Positions 61,356 to 64,000 of a stretch of DNA of 64,000 bases are shown piece after piece. The stretch covers positions 4,278,001 to 4,342,000 of the forward strand of contig NC_063156.1 in assembly GCF_020921035.1 (NCBI RefSeq), written 5' to 3'. The first letter of the stretch is position 1. Each line of letters begins with the position of its first letter. Source of the stretch: Rhodamnia argentea. Its lineage: Eukaryota; Streptophyta; Magnoliopsida; Myrtales; Myrtaceae. Under the pieces are notes generated by a model that worked only from the letters and a program-made list of their open reading frames with translations, did no database searches and was not told where the DNA came from. Position numbers and translations under genes: made by a program.

Positions 61356-62839
61356 ATCCTTGATTTATGCGCTTTGTCTCGTACTTAGGATTTTTTTCTC
61401 CTACGGCAATCAAAGAGGAGAAAAACAAACGTAATGCTCGAAACAAAAATCAATATTTTAATCAATGATTGAGTCGTACACATGATTCCGCTGAGCCGTT
61501 ACTCCAATCCCATCGTACCCTTACGGAAAGCGATTGACTATGATCCTTTTTTATTTGGAGTTACGTAACCCCTCCATTTGCATGCAAGAGTCAAATGTAA
61601 GAAATACTTTTTGGATTCTTTACGCAATAGGGCAAAAAAAAAACACGGACGATCTGATTTCTAAAATTACGACATAATCACTCAAAATCCCGCGAACTTT
61701 GTCATTGATGGGAGTTGCCCTTAAACTTTGAAAAAGTTACAGATTATCAACCTCAACTCTGGTACCATTGCACAATTGCCCATGAACTTTCAAAACTTAG
61801 GTTTTGTCCAATATAATATATATTACAATATTTTCTGAAATTGTTATCCAACATCGCTTGATAATGAGTCATATATATTCTTTATATTCACGTAGTCTCT
61901 CTCTACTTATTAGTTTAAATTTTTGGGTTTGACTTTTTAACATGATATGGATCCACCCCTAGTAGTCAAATTCTTTTTATATTCATATAATCTCCATGCA
62001 TCTATTAGTTTAATCTTTTGGATTGGTTTGGATTTTTTAACGATGCTAATGAAATTAAAAGAGAGAGAGAGAATGTTATACCAAGTTGAGAAAAATTAGC
62101 AAATGCTATTTTGGTTAGTAAAAATGAGTTAATCCATTTTTGGATGATGTTTGGCTACATTATATCCTAAATGCAAGTAATTGCAACACAAAGAAGTTTA
62201 GGGAAGCAATTAGAACTTTTTAAGATTCCGGCTCCGGAGTCTTATCCGTAACTTTTCGGTGCAACGGTGTCGAAGCTCAAAGATTTTTGAGCGATCAACA
62301 TGACATTAATGTATTAAAGCTTTTTGGGGATTCGAGGATGGTAAGACGATAAAGAATGGTCATTTGAATTGTCACGACTTAACAACGTCCAAAACCTGTA
62401 CAATTCAATATTAAAATGCTGTTATTGTAGCATCAATTTGTGTGTTGATGGTTCGTAACTCTCTACACAAGGTAGAACCGAGAAGGCCTAGGAGCAAGGA
62501 TCCACAAGAAATCTTGCTTGCCACATCCCTCGGTGTTCCGACCTAAAGAAAAAAACACTCAAGCTTATGCTTTCACAATTAAAATTGGAAAGCTTGATTA
62601 TGGGATTGAATTATGTAATTTCCATCATTTCATTTTATTTCTCCCACAAGCACTTTGATTTGCTCAAAGCAAAATTGAATTGACAAAGTATCGAATCTAA
62701 GCATCTTAGCATCACCGCCGAAATACCTTTGTCCGGACATCAACGCCCGGAACATCGTTTCCTCCTAAATTCGAAACCAACTCGTCCGCTCAACTCGGCC
62801 AGCAATCCGAGTTCACACACTCCAATCCCGACGCCTCTC
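61356..62839. other. Spacer and promoter of the BPI-family gene
   Basis: AT-rich sequence without a recognised gene. The last about 150 bp become C-rich and lead into the start codon at 62840. An in-frame open stretch upstream (from 62729) lacks an ATG. Confidence 0.4.
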
Positions 62840-63684
62840 ATGGCGTCTCTTCCTCATTCGCTGACACTCCTCCTCTTCTCTTCCTTCTTCGTCTCCTCCT
62901 TCATCCTCCCTTCGGAATCTCAATTTCAACCCCTCGATGAGGCCTTCACGTCGATCCTCATATCCCAGAACGGCCTCGATTTCGTCAAGGAGCTGCTCGT
63001 CACCGAGGCGATCGCCTCCGCGGTCCCGCTCCGCCTGTCGGACATCCAGAAATCCAAGAAGATACCCTTCGTCGGCAACGTCAAGATGGTCCTCTCCAAC
63101 ATCACGATTTACGAAATCGGCGTCTCGAGCTCGTATCTCAAGCCTGGGGACTCCGGCGTCGCGATCGTCGCGTCGGGAACGACCTGCAATTTGAGCATGA
63201 ATTGGTTCTACTCCTACCAAAGCACTTGGCTCGTGCCCGTCGAGGTTTCCGACAAGGGGCGCGCTTCTGTTCAGGTGCTGACTCGGACTTGACCAAGTTG
63301 CTCCCACCTGTTTCCTTACCTAATCGATGTGTGGTTTAGTTACATGAAGTGCCTCTAGGTTGAGCTTTTGTAGATCAATGGGAGATACGCTTCTTGCGTC
63401 AGTTTAGGAATGCTGAGGTTTTGCTTTCCAAATTGCAATTCAATGATCATTTTTTTGCGGTTGTTCTGTCTTTGTCTGCTAATTCTTGTGAAAAGTTTAG
63501 CTAAGTGGCGATCTCAATCTCATTACTCGCTTCTTATTGGTTAGGTTGAAGGCATGGAAGTGGGGCTTACTGTAGGCTTGGAGAACCATGAAGGTACCCT
63601 GAAGCTCTCTCTAATGAATTCTGGTTGTCATGTTCGAGATATATCGATAAAGTTGGATGGAGGTGCAGCTTGGCTTTATCAAGG
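62840..63684 (+). CDS. BPI/LBP-family protein, 5' part (LBR-like, At1g04970-type); continues past the window
   Basis: Exons 62840-63274 and 63545-63684 are in frame (phase 0 junction) and end at a GT donor (gg|gtatgc), so more exons lie to the right of the window. A signal peptide covers about residues 1-29 (HSLTLLLFSSFFVSSFILPS). The BPI N-terminal fold follows: GLDFVKELLVTEAIASAVPL, IPFVGNVKMVLSNITIYEIG, NLSMNWFYSYQSTWLVPVEV and MEVGLTVGLENHEGTLKLSL. The plant members bind lipopolysaccharide and act in the response to bacterial LPS (Arabidopsis LBR-1/LBR-2). The start is the first ATG that provides the signal peptide. It is divergent from TAF6. Confidence 0.88.
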
Positions 63685-64000
63685 GTATGCAATGGTGGTA
63701 GCTTGTCGGTCTTTGACTTTCACTGCTCTTTTCTTGCTTGTGGAATTTTCCTGTTGTTGTAGATATCATGAATTGGCGTCAAGTTCCTTCTCATCCTTTG
63801 AAGCAAATAGCTATCAATAGACGTAACTTTGCTCTTCAATCAACTTGATGTGCTAATCTCTTCAATTGGTTACAATGATTCTTCCCCAATTACTACATCC
63901 CTTTGCTGCTTCTCCTTGCCCCGCGATTTGCTTGAGAATTTCCTTTAAGTAGCATTTAGGTGACACTGCTATTCATCGGTCGGAGCTGCTTATGCTAGTT
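63685..64000 (+). other. Start of intron 2 of the BPI-family gene
   Basis: The sequence after the donor at 63685 is T-rich. The open frame continuing to 63820 is read-through of the intron. No acceptor to a next exon is clear before the window ends. Confidence 0.5.

Noticed and set aside
62813..63307. A 164-codon minus-strand frame
   Set aside because: It is antisense to exon 1 of the BPI-family gene, whose signal peptide and fold are recognisable on the plus strand.
1..64000. CRISPR array, bacterial operon or prophage
   Set aside because: No spaced short repeats, no closely packed same-strand frames and no phage or bacterial proteins; all real genes have plant introns or plant family signatures.

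Overview
This window is eukaryotic nuclear DNA from a dicot plant. Genes have GT-AG introns, intergenic DNA is AT-rich, and the non-genic space is filled with plant-type transposons. A Myrtales genome such as Eucalyptus is my best guess from the protein sequences and the abundant small TIR elements, but this is an impression, not a measured result. No bacterial operons, tRNA, rRNA or CRISPR were seen.

Six convincing protein genes are present. From left to right they are: an ankyrin/PGG membrane protein (+, 6617-9999); a FLA7-type fasciclin-like arabinogalactan protein (+, 15566-16354); a 14-exon fimbrin (+, 18966-24830); an ankyrin plus double-BTB protein (-, 27894-31953); TAF6 of TFIID/SAGA (-, 52539-59256); and the first two exons of a BPI/LBP-family protein (+, from 62840, running off the window). 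From memory, FLA7, fimbrin and the ANK-BTB gene are near neighbours on Arabidopsis chromosome 2 (At2g04740-At2g04780), and TAF6 and the BPI gene on chromosome 1 (At1g04950-At1g04970). The gene order therefore looks like conserved microsynteny.

The intervals between genes hold a mosaic of duplicated and broken gene pieces. These include a truncated copy of the FLA7 leader, a partial copy of the ANK-BTB 3' end, TraB-family fragments at two places (each followed by a TAF6-derived fragment), two decayed receptor-kinase copies that lack the catalytic core, a broken glycine-rich-protein gene, a LINE relic and a copia gag relic.

Mobile elements: two solo LTRs with 5-bp target duplications (1675-4576; 34246-36917, the latter inside a MITE), a family of about 0.5-0.7 kb TIR elements with near-9-bp target duplications, two hAT-type elements with 8-bp duplications, a Tourist-type MITE in a fimbrin intron and several other TIR elements. 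No new enzymatic or defence system was found. The points most worth checking are the TraB/TAF6 chimeric unit seen twice, the internal inversion in one TAF6-derived copy, the paired kinase pseudogenes, and a one-base frame conflict at the last TAF6 splice junction.
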